From assembly GCA_902782145.1 (NCBI GenBank), contig CACZLZ010000016.1, forward strand, positions 25,116 through 89,115: 64,000 nt of DNA, written 5' to 3'. The position numbers and the translations under genes were made by a program. The stretch is from an uncultured Aeromonadales bacterium. Its GTDB lineage: Bacteria > Pseudomonadota > Gammaproteobacteria > Enterobacterales > Succinivibrionaceae. Position 1 is the stretch's first letter. The number at the start of each line of letters is the position of its first letter. Below the pieces are notes generated by a model, which saw only the letters and a list, made by a program, of their open reading frames with translations, was not told the origin of the DNA and did no database searches. Shown in pieces: positions 1 through 8,235 of the stretch.

Positions 1-2297
1 ATAAGGCCCCTGATCTCCGGCCCCAGCACCGGGTTTCCTGAAAGGGCTTCCAGGGCACGCCGGTGCACCGTGACAAAATCCCGGATCCTGCCGGGCCGGT
101 CCCTCTCACCCGCTGTCAGATCCCGGAGATAGCCGGCAGCATCTTCTGAGGACGGGAAGGTGAGGTAGTCAAGGCTCACCACGTCCCCGGCGGCCCGCAG
201 CACCCGCTCCAGAAGATCCTTCAGATCCCCGTGGCGCATCAGCTCCCGGATCTCCCGCTCATGGAAGCCCACGAAATCCCGGAAATACCCCGGCTGCTCC
301 CGGATCCCCGCCAGCATCTCCTCCAGAAAAGAAGCCAGATCTTCCCGGGACGGAAACAGCCGATCCCCCAGCATCACACTCTGCGCCATTCTCTCCTCCA
401 GCTCCCTGCACCAGTCCCGGATCCACACCTGCCGGCAGACACTCTTCAAGGCGTCCCGGTAGCGGAGCAGCAGATCCCGCACCACATAGCCCCGGCGATC
501 AGACGGCAGCGCATCAATACTGCGGATCATGTCTCCGCCGTCCAGGAAGAAGTAGTCCCCGTCGCCGAACTCCGCCCGTGAATAGCGGTCAAGGACGCCC
601 TGGACCGCCGCGGCACATTCTTTTCCCCCGAAGGCCCGGACATAGAAGGCCAGCTCCTCCCGGATCTCCCCGGTGAACTTCAGAAAGGCCCCCGGATCCC
701 GGGATGCCAGCTCATCCATGACCCGGGCAAAGTCTGCCGGGCTCTCATAAATCCGTCCACCGGCGGCCATCCGGGAGTTCCCGGAAACGGCATAGCCGAA
801 AAGCAGCACCGTCTCATTCCGGCCGCATCCCAGGGCCGCAGCCTGGCTGCGGATCTGCTGGAGCAGTTCAGCCAGATCCGGATCCCCGAGCACCTCCCGG
901 GCATAAAAATCCCCCAGGGATCCGGCGGCAAAGGCATGGGCTGCCAGGAAGATCTCCCGATCCTTCCCCGGATCCGCTCCCCCGGATCCGCTGCCGTCCT
1001 CCCCTCCGGCCAGACGGAGGGCCAGGGCCGCATCCACGGCCCGGCTGCCAAACTCTTCCAGGCTCCCGAACTCCTCCCCGCCGGCGCACAGCATCCTCAG
1101 TTCCGGAGCCAGCCGGTATGCCAGCTCGCAGACAATCCCCGGATCCCCGCCGTCGGGGGAAGACTCAAGCCTTTCGGCGGCCTGACGGCACAGCTGCCCC
1201 ATCTCCGGATCCAGCAGGGAGAAATGATAGGACAGGATCCCCCGTCCCAGCTCCTTAAGGCCCGCCTCCGGATGCAGCAGGAGGGAGCGGCAGAGCTCCG
1301 GCACCGAGGTGTGCCGGATCCCCATGAAAGTATAGGGCAGCGTCTCCATGGTCCGGCCCGGGCTGGCGCCGGCCGCCCCGGGCACCGGCCGTGGTTTGCC
1401 CTCCAGCCAGCACTGGACCTCCTCATAGCCCCACCGCCGGTTGGGATTGTCCCGATCGTGGCGGCCGGAAATATCCCGGTAGGTCAGACCCAGCACCAGA
1501 TCCCTAAGATCCGGGGGGAAATCCTCCGGAAAGGAGATGGTGCTGATCATGGTCAGCCGGGACAGTTCCTCCTCAGAGGCGGCGCTGCCGGCAAAGGGGG
1601 TGTGTCCCGTGAGCAGCTCATAGACAGTGATCCCGAAAGCAAAGTAGTCCGAGCTCAGGCTGAAGACGCCATGGACAACCTCCGGGGCGGCATATCCCGG
1701 AGTCAGGGAGCCTGAACCGACCACCAGGGTCTGTCCCCCGGAGTCTGCGCTGATCCCGAAATCCGTCAGAAGAATATGCTCCCCCTCCGGATCGGGGATC
1801 AGGTTGGCTGGTTTCAGATCCCGGTGCAGGATCCCCAGTTCATGGATGGCCCTGAGCCCCTCATTCACCGAGGGGATGATCAGTTTCCTGAGTTCATCCG
1901 GGGAAAAGCACTCCCCGGAGCGCAGCACCTCCCCCAGGTTGGGACCGGGATAGTAGGGCCGGACCGCATACTGGTGCCCCTCATATTCTCCGGTCAGGAG
2001 CACCGGGGCCACCCAGGGGCTCCGGAGATCCTTCAGCTTGGCCACCACCTTCGGATCCAGAGAGCCCTTCCGGCGGTAGAGCTTCAGCACATACTCTTGG
2101 GATCCGCCCTCTCCGCCGCCCCCGTCCCAGGAAGCCAGATAGATATCAGCCTCCCCGGAGCACACCGGCAGCCGGGATCTGATCTGGCACGGACCCACGG
2201 TGATCCCGGTGAGATCCGGCACCGCCTCGCTTTCCGTGGACATCCGGGTACGGTTCAGCCGGGCCCGGAAATCGTCATTAATCCTGGTGACGGACAT
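1..2297 (-). CDS. Hanks-type Ser/Thr protein kinase, C-terminus beyond left edge
   Basis: Partial gene: 765 codons are open and no stop is reached before the edge. The start is the ATG at 2297, with AGGA seven bases upstream. The N-terminal 240 residues form a eukaryotic-like kinase domain: candidate VAIK-type lysine in VLKLY near residue 72, catalytic loop HRDLKPANL at 158-166, DFG at 179-181, APE at 204-206. The glycine-rich loop is weak (SGEADIYLA). No membrane segment is seen in the visible part. The rest (about 250-765) is helical and acidic, with at least three degenerate modules sharing a pattern like FPS-ED-FL-RPG-RDFV-H-R. It is last in a leftward operon after two zinc-ribbon genes and a GTPase, so it probably phosphorylates or is controlled by those partners (inference). 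Kinase assignment is firm; substrate unknown. Confidence 0.9.
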   Translation of the reverse strand, partial: MSVTRINDDFRARLNRTRMSTESEAVPDLTGITVGPCQIRSRLPVCSGEADIYLASWDGGGGEGGSQEYVLKLYRRKGSLDPKVVAKLKDLRSPWVAPVLLTGEYEGHQYAVRPYYPGPNLGEVLRSGECFSPDELRKLIIPSVNEGLRAIHELGILHRDLKPANLIPDPEGEHILLTDFGISADSGGQTLVVGSGSLTPGYAAPEVVHGVFSLSSDYFAFGITVYELLTGHTPFAGSAASEEELSRLTMISTISFPEDFPPDLRDLVLGLTYRDISGRHDRDNPNRRWGYEEVQCWLEGKPRPVPGAAGASPGRTMETLPYTFMGIRHTSVPELCRSLLLHPEAGLKELGRGILSYHFSLLDPEMGQLCRQAAERLESSPDGGDPGIVCELAYRLAPELRMLCAGGEEFGSLEEFGSRAVDAALALRLAGGEDGSGSGGADPGKDREIFLAAHAFAAGSLGDFYAREVLGDPDLAELLQQIRSQAAALGCGRNETVLLFGYAVSGNSRMAAGGRIYESPADFARVMDELASRDPGAFLKFTGEIREELAFYVRAFGGKECAAAVQGVLDRYSRAEFGDGDYFFLDGGDMIRSIDALPSDRRGYVVRDLLLRYRDALKSVCRQVWIRDWCRELEERMAQSVMLGDRLFPSREDLASFLEEMLAGIREQPGYFRDFVGFHEREIRELMRHGDLKDLLERVLRAAGDVVSLDYLTFPSSEDAAGYLRDLTAGERDRPGRIRDFVTVHRRALEALSGNPVLGPEIRGL

Positions 2298-2485
2298 GGG
2301 CAAATCCTCATCTGAACATGACTGTCTGACATCGGGGCTGCCGGGCACCCCGGATCTCCCGGAAGATACCGGGATCCGATCCGGCCCGGCAGCAACCCGG
2401 TGACAGCCGAAAGAAGGCGGGAGCGCCACCCGGCCCGGAGTTTCCCGGATCCGGAGCCGTCCCGGGGACGGGGCAGCACATCCGG

Positions 2486-3331
2486 TCAGTCCCCGGACTC
2501 AGCCTCCCCGGCAGCCTGGGGCTCCTGATCGGCATCATCCCCGGCAGACTCCGTCTCCAAAACAGCATCTTCCCCGTCAGGATCGCCGTCCAGCTCCGCC
2601 AGATCCAGGCTCATCCGGCACAGGAGTTCCCCGGTGATCCGGACGCACTGCTTCAGGTAACCGCAGATCGCCACCTCCGGCTCCTTCTCCAGGTAGTCCG
2701 GATCCATAGGCCAGCACTCCCCGGTCTCCCGGGCCAGGACACGGTCCACCTGCTCACCTGGCTCCCCCAGAAGCAGGCACAGGAACTCATCCTCAGTCAG
2801 GCTGTCCCCCAGAGCCACCGCCTTCATGATCCGGCGCTTCTTCTCCTCATCCTGAAAATCCTGCTCCAGGCTCCCGGCAGTGATCCGGGGAAGCTCCGGA
2901 CAGAGCCTGCCCCCGCAGATCCCGTCCAGGAGGCGGTTGCCGGTGTTCAGTAAGACGATGATCTCATCGAGTTTGGTCATCAGCATATCCCTGCCCTCCA
3001 GGGTGAGGGTTCCCAGGCGCTCCTGGAAAGCCTTCTCAGATCCGGGATCTGCACTCTCCTGGGCTGCGGGATCCATATCCTCATCCTTTACCAGAAGCTC
3101 ATCCAGGGCATCCATCTGCCGGATCTCCGTGTCCAGGACCGCAATCACCGCAGCCATGCCGGCGGAGGAGAGTTTGTCCGAAAGATCATAGACATCCTCA
3201 ATCCCGTGCATGCGCATCAGTTCCTTCTCCTGCTCCAGGACTGCCGCAATCTGGCTGCTGCCGCAGTGGGGGCAGATCATGGCGGCGGGCTTGCTCTTGC
3301 CGCAGACAATACAGGTTCCGTTTGCTTTCAT
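2486..3331 (-). CDS. zinc-ribbon protein, paralogue of its upstream neighbour
   Basis: 281 residues. A four-cysteine zinc ribbon opens the protein (C7, C10, C20, C23; CIVCG then CPHCG), followed by a mostly helical acidic body and a very acidic tail rich in D, E and A. No signal peptide. A GGAG lies ten bases before the ATG. It is a paralogue of the next gene upstream (3504-4301): both have CxxCG-x9-CPHCG, then a charged helix ending in a HG motif, and later an NRLL...CRLCP-type stretch (here GNRLLDGICGGRLCP). It sits between that gene and the kinase, 188 bases from the kinase start. I do not recognise a named family. A scaffold or substrate of the kinase is a guess from position only. Confidence 0.75.
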   Translation of the reverse strand: MKANGTCIVCGKSKPAAMICPHCGSSQIAAVLEQEKELMRMHGIEDVYDLSDKLSSAGMAAVIAVLDTEIRQMDALDELLVKDEDMDPAAQESADPGSEKAFQERLGTLTLEGRDMLMTKLDEIIVLLNTGNRLLDGICGGRLCPELPRITAGSLEQDFQDEEKKRRIMKAVALGDSLTEDEFLCLLLGEPGEQVDRVLARETGECWPMDPDYLEKEPEVAICGYLKQCVRITGELLCRMSLDLAELDGDPDGEDAVLETESAGDDADQEPQAAGEAESGD

Positions 3332-3503
3332 TTTCTTCTATCTCCAGTTCGTACCAAAAAAAACACTGTCCGATCCCGGGTGCCGGGGCTGTTGGCCCCC
3401 GCCGCCGGATCCGGGGATCTGTCAGCCCGGATCCCCGCCGTAAGACTCAGCTATGGCGGGGGACATGTCCCCAGGAGCAGAGACGGCGCCCCGGATCTAA
3501 AGC

Positions 3504-4301
3504 TCACGCCCGGCTCGTCCCAGGTTCAGCCCCGGCCTCACCGGCAAGAGTCAGCAGTGCCTCTCCCAGTTCACCCAGCTCCCGGGCCAATGTCCCGGAA
3601 CGGGAACTGAGGTAGCAGGACACCAGCTGTGGTCCCCGGAGAAGGGCCAGCTCAGAGTCCGTGGCACCGGACTCCCGCAGTTCCCGCACCATAAACTCCC
3701 GGTCATCCTCACTCCCGGCGCTGTCCAGCATCTCCTGCAGGCTCAGTTCCTGGACGTAAGGGCAAAGCCGGCAGCCGGCGGCCGTCTCCAGAAGCCGGTT
3801 GGCGCAGTTCACCATGAAGGTCATCCGGCTGTATGCCGCGGCATCCCGTTCAAGATCCGCCTGCAACTCCTCCTCATCCTCCCCGGGAAACATGGCGCTG
3901 ATCAGGAAGTCCTCCATCTCCTGCCCGTCTTCGGCATTCATGGCCTGCTCCAGGATGCCGGCGAGGTGATCCGTCACTTCCTCATCCTGATCTGCGAGCC
4001 GGGCTCTGAACTCGGCGGGAGCACTTATGCACCTGCCGGCGAACAGGAGCAGATCCCCGGACTCCTCCACAAGGCCGTGCTTCCTGAACAGATCCTCCGC
4101 TTTCCGGGAAAGAGCCGCAAACTGGTTCCCGCCGCAGTGGGGACACACCATGGAGGGACTCATCTTCCAGCCGCACTGCAGACAGCTGACCTCATCCACG
4201 CCCATGCTGGCAGAAGACGGGCGGAGTAGCTCCTCAGGTGACACGGTGCCGGATGGCGCCTGATCAGCCGCCGGCGCCCCGGCGCCGGATCCCGGCCTCA
4301 T
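3504..4301 (-). CDS. zinc-ribbon protein of the kinase/GTPase operon
   Basis: 265 residues. The N-terminal 35 residues are A/P/S-rich and probably disordered. A zinc ribbon follows with C40, C43, C53 and C56 (CLQCG, CPHCG). The remainder is predicted helical and contains a second cysteine pair in AAGCRLCPYVQEL. The ATG overlaps the stop of the upstream GTPase gene by four bases (ATGA), so translation is probably coupled and the two proteins are probably needed together. It is homologous to the product of 2486-3331, which looks like a tandem duplication that diverged. No export signal. Function unknown; zinc binding is inferred from cysteine spacing. Confidence 0.78.
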   Translation of the reverse strand: MRPGSGAGAPAADQAPSGTVSPEELLRPSSASMGVDEVSCLQCGWKMSPSMVCPHCGGNQFAALSRKAEDLFRKHGLVEESGDLLLFAGRCISAPAEFRARLADQDEEVTDHLAGILEQAMNAEDGQEMEDFLISAMFPGEDEEELQADLERDAAAYSRMTFMVNCANRLLETAAGCRLCPYVQELSLQEMLDSAGSEDDREFMVRELRESGATDSELALLRGPQLVSCYLSSRSGTLARELGELGEALLTLAGEAGAEPGTSRA

Positions 4302-5455
4302 GCCGGATCCTCCTCATCCAGCCCCTTTTCCTTCCAGTCCCGGGCCTCCTTGGCGTACTTCTTCACATTTTCAATGAAACTGTCCCCGAAAAAGTCGCTG
4401 AAATTGACCGCCAGGCCCGCAAGCTCCCGTTCACACATCATGCGGCAGGTCTCGTTCAAGGCCTTGCCCAGGCCGTAGGTCAGGCTGAAGGCCACCGAGG
4501 CGTTGACGATCCCGCCCATGATCTGCCCGATCCCGGGAATGAACTTGATAATGTTGCCGGCAACAAACCGCCCCAGCATGGGTAAGATCTGATCGATGCA
4601 GGCCGCCTTCAGCAGGTTCTGCATCTGATTCATGTTCCAGACACTGAGGATCCGGCCCACCATGGCCAGCTGGACAGGGGTTATGATGGCGGCGTCTGAG
4701 AAGGGCACCGGGGAGACGGCTGCGGTTCCGGCCATGGCCGAGTACTCCCGGGTGAGTTTGACGCAGTAGTCGTATTTCCGGTCAAAGGCCCGGCCGCAGG
4801 CGATCATGAAGGCATCCTTCCTTGACTCCTCCAGGTTGCCCAGGGTCCACTCATAGAGGGCGTCAATTCCCATGCCGGAGGTGTCAATCTCATGGGCCAC
4901 CATGGGATCCGTGGAGCTTTCAAACACCGCCGTGTCCGATCCCGTGGCGGACTTCACCGTGTCCGCCAGCACATCTGAATCCTCCTGGCTGCACATGTCC
5001 GCCTGGGTCAGGATCACGGCAATGGGACGCCGGCGGGTCCTGAACTCCTTTATCACGCTGATGTCAGCGTCGGTAACCCGGGCCCCGGCAGAGCTGATGC
5101 AGTACCAGATGATGTCCACGGGATTGCCGTTTTCATCCTGCCGATCCATGAAGTCCGTGATGATGGAGAAATAGTCCTGGCCCTCGCCGCCGCTGCCGAA
5201 GTTGGCCCCGGTCTCGTAACCCTCGGAGTCATGGATGATCACAGGAATATCCTCAGCCTGGATCTCCCGGATCCCCCGGGTCTGGGGGCGGCCGCTGCCG
5301 GCAGCACACACATCACGCTTGAATACCAGGTTGCACAGCGTGCTTTTGCCGCATCCGGTGGATCCGGCCAGCAGGATCCGGGGCTTGTCCAGGGAGCTGA
5401 CAAACTTTTGCATCTCGTTTTTGATGTCGCTTTTGACGTTTTCAGTGTCAAGCAT
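4298..5455 (-). CDS. P-loop GTPase with C-terminal hydrophobic domain
   Basis: 385 residues, first gene of the operon, with a strong AGGAGG eight bases before the ATG. GTPase motifs are G1 GSTGCGKST (31-39), a candidate G2 Thr in GRPQTRGI, G3 DSEG (76-79) and G4 TQAD (150-153). The order and spacing fit the Era/YfjP-like GTPases. The segment around 290-335 is rich in glycine and aliphatic residues (GNIIKFIPGIGQIMGGIV), like the DUF697 membrane-interacting region often fused to such GTPases. The tail is charged. Its stop overlaps the following zinc-ribbon start. It likely acts as a nucleotide-dependent switch at the membrane upstream of the kinase (inference). GTPase assignment firm, biological role unknown. 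Confidence 0.85.
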   Translation of the reverse strand: MLDTENVKSDIKNEMQKFVSSLDKPRILLAGSTGCGKSTLCNLVFKRDVCAAGSGRPQTRGIREIQAEDIPVIIHDSEGYETGANFGSGGEGQDYFSIITDFMDRQDENGNPVDIIWYCISSAGARVTDADISVIKEFRTRRRPIAVILTQADMCSQEDSDVLADTVKSATGSDTAVFESSTDPMVAHEIDTSGMGIDALYEWTLGNLEESRKDAFMIACGRAFDRKYDYCVKLTREYSAMAGTAAVSPVPFSDAAIITPVQLAMVGRILSVWNMNQMQNLLKAACIDQILPMLGRFVAGNIIKFIPGIGQIMGGIVNASVAFSLTYGLGKALNETCRMMCERELAGLAVNFSDFFGDSFIENVKKYAKEARDWKEKGLDEEDPA

Positions 5456-5764
5456 GGGAAGTTCCTCCTTCAGAGTGAAAATTGATGCAGCATGGGGGAT
5501 GCACAGATCGGCGGCTCAGGGCAAGATGGAAGAGCCTCCGAGCCTCCCGATGCCTGTCCGGCTCCCGTCCCCCGGCTCCGGGATCCGCTTTGGCGATCCG
5601 GCAGAAAACTGACCGGATGCGCCCTCATTGAACCGGTTCCGGAGCAGTTCCCGGACGCCAGTCATGTCCGGGGCCGGAACGGCGGGGAGACGGTAACAGC
5701 AGGATCGCCAGATCCAGGGACTCCGGCACGCTTAGGATCCTACGAAGAAAACTGTTCATAATAT

Positions 5765-5776
5765 GGATAGTTTTCC
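5765..5776. promoter_or_regulatory. candidate operator GGATAGTTTTCC
   Basis: Imperfect copy of the GGATA-N2-TATCC inverted repeat found at 5951, here with one mismatch in the right arm. The two sites start 186 bases apart in the same divergent intergenic region. Binding by the adjacent WYL regulator is inference. Confidence 0.4.
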
Positions 5777-5950
5777 CTTCATTCCCGCCCTGTCCGGTCC
5801 GTCATTCCGGATCCTATCCGGGAATGCCGGAGTCAGCCACCGGTGACGCCGCCATATGCGATGAAGTTCATAACCCAGGCGCCCCGGTGCCGGAAGGCAG
5901 GATAGCTCACCCTATTGGCGGAATAATAAACAGCCATCAATCCATGAGAC

Positions 5951-5962
5951 GGATAGTTATCC
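5951..5962. promoter_or_regulatory. candidate operator GGATAGTTATCC
   Basis: Perfect inverted repeat GGATA-GT-TATCC upstream of the WYL regulator gene. With the related site at 5765 it suggests a dimeric DNA-binding protein acting on the divergent promoters. Confidence 0.45.
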
Positions 5963-6117
5963 CCTAAGATCATCCATGGAGTTTTCCCGGATCAGACACA
6001 GCTCCGGAAAACAGTGCCATGATCCGGCTCCGGCAGCATTTTCCGGAGACCGGATGCTCTACAATCTCAATGGAGGCACGATCTGCCAGATCAGTGCCAG
6101 GCAACAGAGGAGATACC

Positions 6118-7119
6118 ATGCCAAGAAAAATTGACGAGGACGCAACCACAGGCAACAAACTGCTGCGGCTGTTCCGGAAACTGATGTTCACCCACAGCAA
6201 GCTGTACGTGGCGGATCTGGCCAGGGAGCTGAACTGCTCCCGGCAGACGGTCACCCGGCTGCTGAATGAGATCGAGAATGTGATGGGAAGCCAGCTGCAG
6301 TCAGGACTGGACAGCAACCGCAAATGGTACCAGTACAGCCATGACGGCCTGCCGGTTCCGGGACTGGAGATGGAGGAGCTCAGGCTCCTGAGCGTCTGCC
6401 GGGATCTGGCAGATCCCTACATCAGCGATGAGATCAGGGATCGGCTGGATCGGTTCATCATCGACACCACCGTGGCCCTCTTGGGAGACGATGGGTTTGC
6501 CAGGGACTATCAGAAGATCCTGGCCCCGGACTACCGGTTCTCCAGCAAGGGAACCCTTGACTACACGCCCCATGCCGCCACCATCGCCACACTGGAGAAC
6601 GCCATCCGCAACGGCACCATTCTGAAGATCACCTACAGCTCCCAGAACAGTTCGGCGGTAAAGGAGATCATCTTTGCCCCCCGGAGGTTTGTCTGCCAGA
6701 GCGGCACTCTGTACGTCATCGGCTCAAGCCTCACCGGCGACATGTCAGCCATTGAAAAGCTCCGCTCCCTGGCGGTCCACCGGATCAGCCGCCTGGAGGA
6801 CACCGGCCAGAAATGCCAGCTTCCCCAGCCCGACGCCGATCTGGGGGACTTCGGTCTGCCCTGGAGCAGCAGACTGTGCACCTTTGTCATAACCTTCAGG
6901 CCCTCCAGCGCCGTGGCCTACGTCAAGGAGCGCATGTGGTGCAGCACCCAGGAGTTCAGGGATCTGCCCGACGGCGGCTTGGAACTCACCCTGAAGACCA
7001 AAAGCGGCCCGGAGGTGATCTCCTGGTGCCGGGGATTCGGGGACTGTGTGACCTCAGTGACCATCAACGGCCAGAAGGTCGCCAATATCATGAGCAATGA
7101 TATCTTCCGGCAGATGTGA
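6118..7119 (+). CDS. HTH/WYL-domain transcriptional regulator
   Basis: 333 residues from the ATG at 6118, chosen because AGAGGAG lies five bases upstream; the in-frame ATG at 6019 has no comparable ribosome site. Residues about 15-70 form a winged-helix HTH of the HTH_11 type (LYVADLARELNCSRQTVTRL). A WYL-type ligand-sensing domain follows (about 150-235), with IKITYSSQNSS, FAPRRFV and LYVIGSSLTG matching the family pattern, then a C-terminal extension. Such proteins sense nucleic acid or nucleotide-like ligands and often control accessory or defence operons. It is divergent from the GTPase/zinc-ribbon/kinase operon, its most likely target, with palindromic sites between. Family assignment good; ligand unknown. 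Confidence 0.85.
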   Translation: MPRKIDEDATTGNKLLRLFRKLMFTHSKLYVADLARELNCSRQTVTRLLNEIENVMGSQLQSGLDSNRKWYQYSHDGLPVPGLEMEELRLLSVCRDLADPYISDEIRDRLDRFIIDTTVALLGDDGFARDYQKILAPDYRFSSKGTLDYTPHAATIATLENAIRNGTILKITYSSQNSSAVKEIIFAPRRFVCQSGTLYVIGSSLTGDMSAIEKLRSLAVHRISRLEDTGQKCQLPQPDADLGDFGLPWSSRLCTFVITFRPSSAVAYVKERMWCSTQEFRDLPDGGLELTLKTKSGPEVISWCRGFGDCVTSVTINGQKVANIMSNDIFRQM

Positions 7120-7127
7120 GTCCGGAA

Positions 7128-7181
7128 GAGGAGGGAAAAAGCGTGGAGGAGGGAAAAAGCGTGGAGGAGGGAAAAAGCGTG
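7128..7181 (+). repeat. three tandem copies of an 18-bp unit
   Basis: GAGGAGGGAAAAAGCGTG is repeated three times without mismatch just after the stop of the WYL regulator. It encodes no evident protein and has no clear hairpin; probably replication slippage. Confidence 0.8.
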
Positions 7182-7288
7182 GAGCAGTGAACCGGCACCG
7201 TGCCTGAACTGCACTGCCCGATTGCCAAGCCGGAAGATCGGGGCCGGACGTTTCCAAGAAAAGATCCTGCCTCCCGGACTCAGCCCCC

Positions 7289-7346
7289 AGACAGCCGTCT
7301 CCAGGATCTCAGTTCCCAGACAGCCGTCTCCGGGATCTCAGTTCCC
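7289..7346 (+). repeat. two tandem copies of a 29-bp unit
   Basis: Two adjacent 29-bp copies (unit starts AGACAGCCGTCTCC and ends TCAGTTCCC) differ at one base. The second copy runs into the 3' end of the aat gene, so the last Aat residues are partly encoded by repeat DNA. Confidence 0.7.
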
Positions 7347-8081
7347 GGCCTCCTGGCGGGGACGCCCGATGCTGACAAGTTCCCGGATCTGCTCCTCCAC
7401 ACCTCCGGCGGGATCCGGGAAGATCACCCCGGGCTCCTTGAAGGAGGTCTCAGGCCAGGCCTGACCCCACTTGGCCAGCAGTTTCCGGAAGAACTTCCGG
7501 GGATATTCCCGGCAGCCCAGGGAGGCGGTGTGATCATTGAGGATCTGGGAGTCGATGTAGCGGAACCCGTAGCGGCGGCAGTGAAGCACAAAGGCATAAA
7601 AGGCCAGCTTGGAGGTGTTGCTCTCCCGGCTGAACATGGACTCCCCGCAGAAGATCCGGCCCACGCACAGGCCGTACAGTCCCCCCACCAGCTCGTCCTC
7701 CTGGTTGAACACCCCGGCAGAGACGAAGTTGGGCATGCTGGCATACAGCCGGGGAAAATCCTCCCCGATCCAGCCGTCACCATCCTTCCGGGGAATGTTC
7801 CGGCAGTTTTCCACAATCTCCTGCTTCCGGGTGTTGATCCGCACCTGGTACCGGCCGGGGCAGGATCGCAGGAACTTCACCATGCTCCGGGAGATCTTGA
7901 TCTCATTCAGATCAAACAGCGCCCGCTGCCGGGGACAACCCAGGATCAGATACCCGGGACGCTTTTCCGAGGCCATGGGAAAGATCCCCTGGGAATACAT
8001 CTCCATAAGGATCAGCTGATCCAGCCCCTCACAGGGAGTGAGGACGTAGTCCTTGTCCTTGAAATAGTCCACAAGCCCCAT
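7338..8081 (-). CDS. aat: leucyl/phenylalanyl-tRNA-protein transferase
   Basis: 247 residues from the ATG at 8081 (GGGAG five bases upstream); a longer in-frame start at 8168 exists. The enzyme adds Leu or Phe from tRNA to proteins with N-terminal Arg/Lys, making them substrates for ClpS-ClpAP. Family blocks are clear: QGIFPM, ISRSMVKFLR, DELVGGLYGLCVGRIFCG, ESMFSRESNTSKLA, the ID(S/C)Q block RYIDSQ and LNDHTASLG. The usual WWSP(D/N)PR segment of the substrate pocket is replaced by YLILGCPRQR, which is odd. The C-terminus is slightly longer than in E. coli. It lies downstream of clpS, clpA and trxB on the same strand, matching the E. coli neighbourhood and the shared N-degron function. Confidence 0.9.
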   Translation of the reverse strand: MGLVDYFKDKDYVLTPCEGLDQLILMEMYSQGIFPMASEKRPGYLILGCPRQRALFDLNEIKISRSMVKFLRSCPGRYQVRINTRKQEIVENCRNIPRKDGDGWIGEDFPRLYASMPNFVSAGVFNQEDELVGGLYGLCVGRIFCGESMFSRESNTSKLAFYAFVLHCRRYGFRYIDSQILNDHTASLGCREYPRKFFRKLLAKWGQAWPETSFKEPGVIFPDPAGGVEEQIRELVSIGRPRQEAGN

Positions 8082-8235
8082 GGCCGCTCCCGTCTTCAAC
8101 CAGCCGCTCCTCCGGAGCGGTCGATCCGCCGCTCTGCTGATCATTCTGATCCGCTGATCGTAAATCATCAGATCCGCCGCTACCCTGCGCCGCCGACCCG
8201 CCGATCCTCAGATCCGCTGTACGCCGCTCCCCGGC

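Larger units (their letters stand above)
5456..6117. promoter_or_regulatory. divergent intergenic region, GTPase operon / WYL regulator
   Basis: About 660 bases without a convincing gene. It is locally AT-richer around 5750-5780 and 5920-5970. GGATAG or its complement CTATCC occurs at 5765, 5814 (reverse), 5900 and 5951; two of these are near-palindromes listed separately. No clear sigma-70 promoter could be fixed by eye. Divergent placement beside a WYL-type regulator makes this the likely control region for both transcripts. Confidence 0.5.

Noticed and set aside
5492..5761. Possible small gene in the WYL-GTPase gap
   Set aside because: No ribosome site, composition of non-coding GC-rich DNA, and it would overlap the regulatory repeats.
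5951..5962. Operator compared with the HipB site TATCC-N8-GGATA
   Set aside because: The half-sites are the same but their order is inverted and the spacing differs, and there is no hipA/hipB here.
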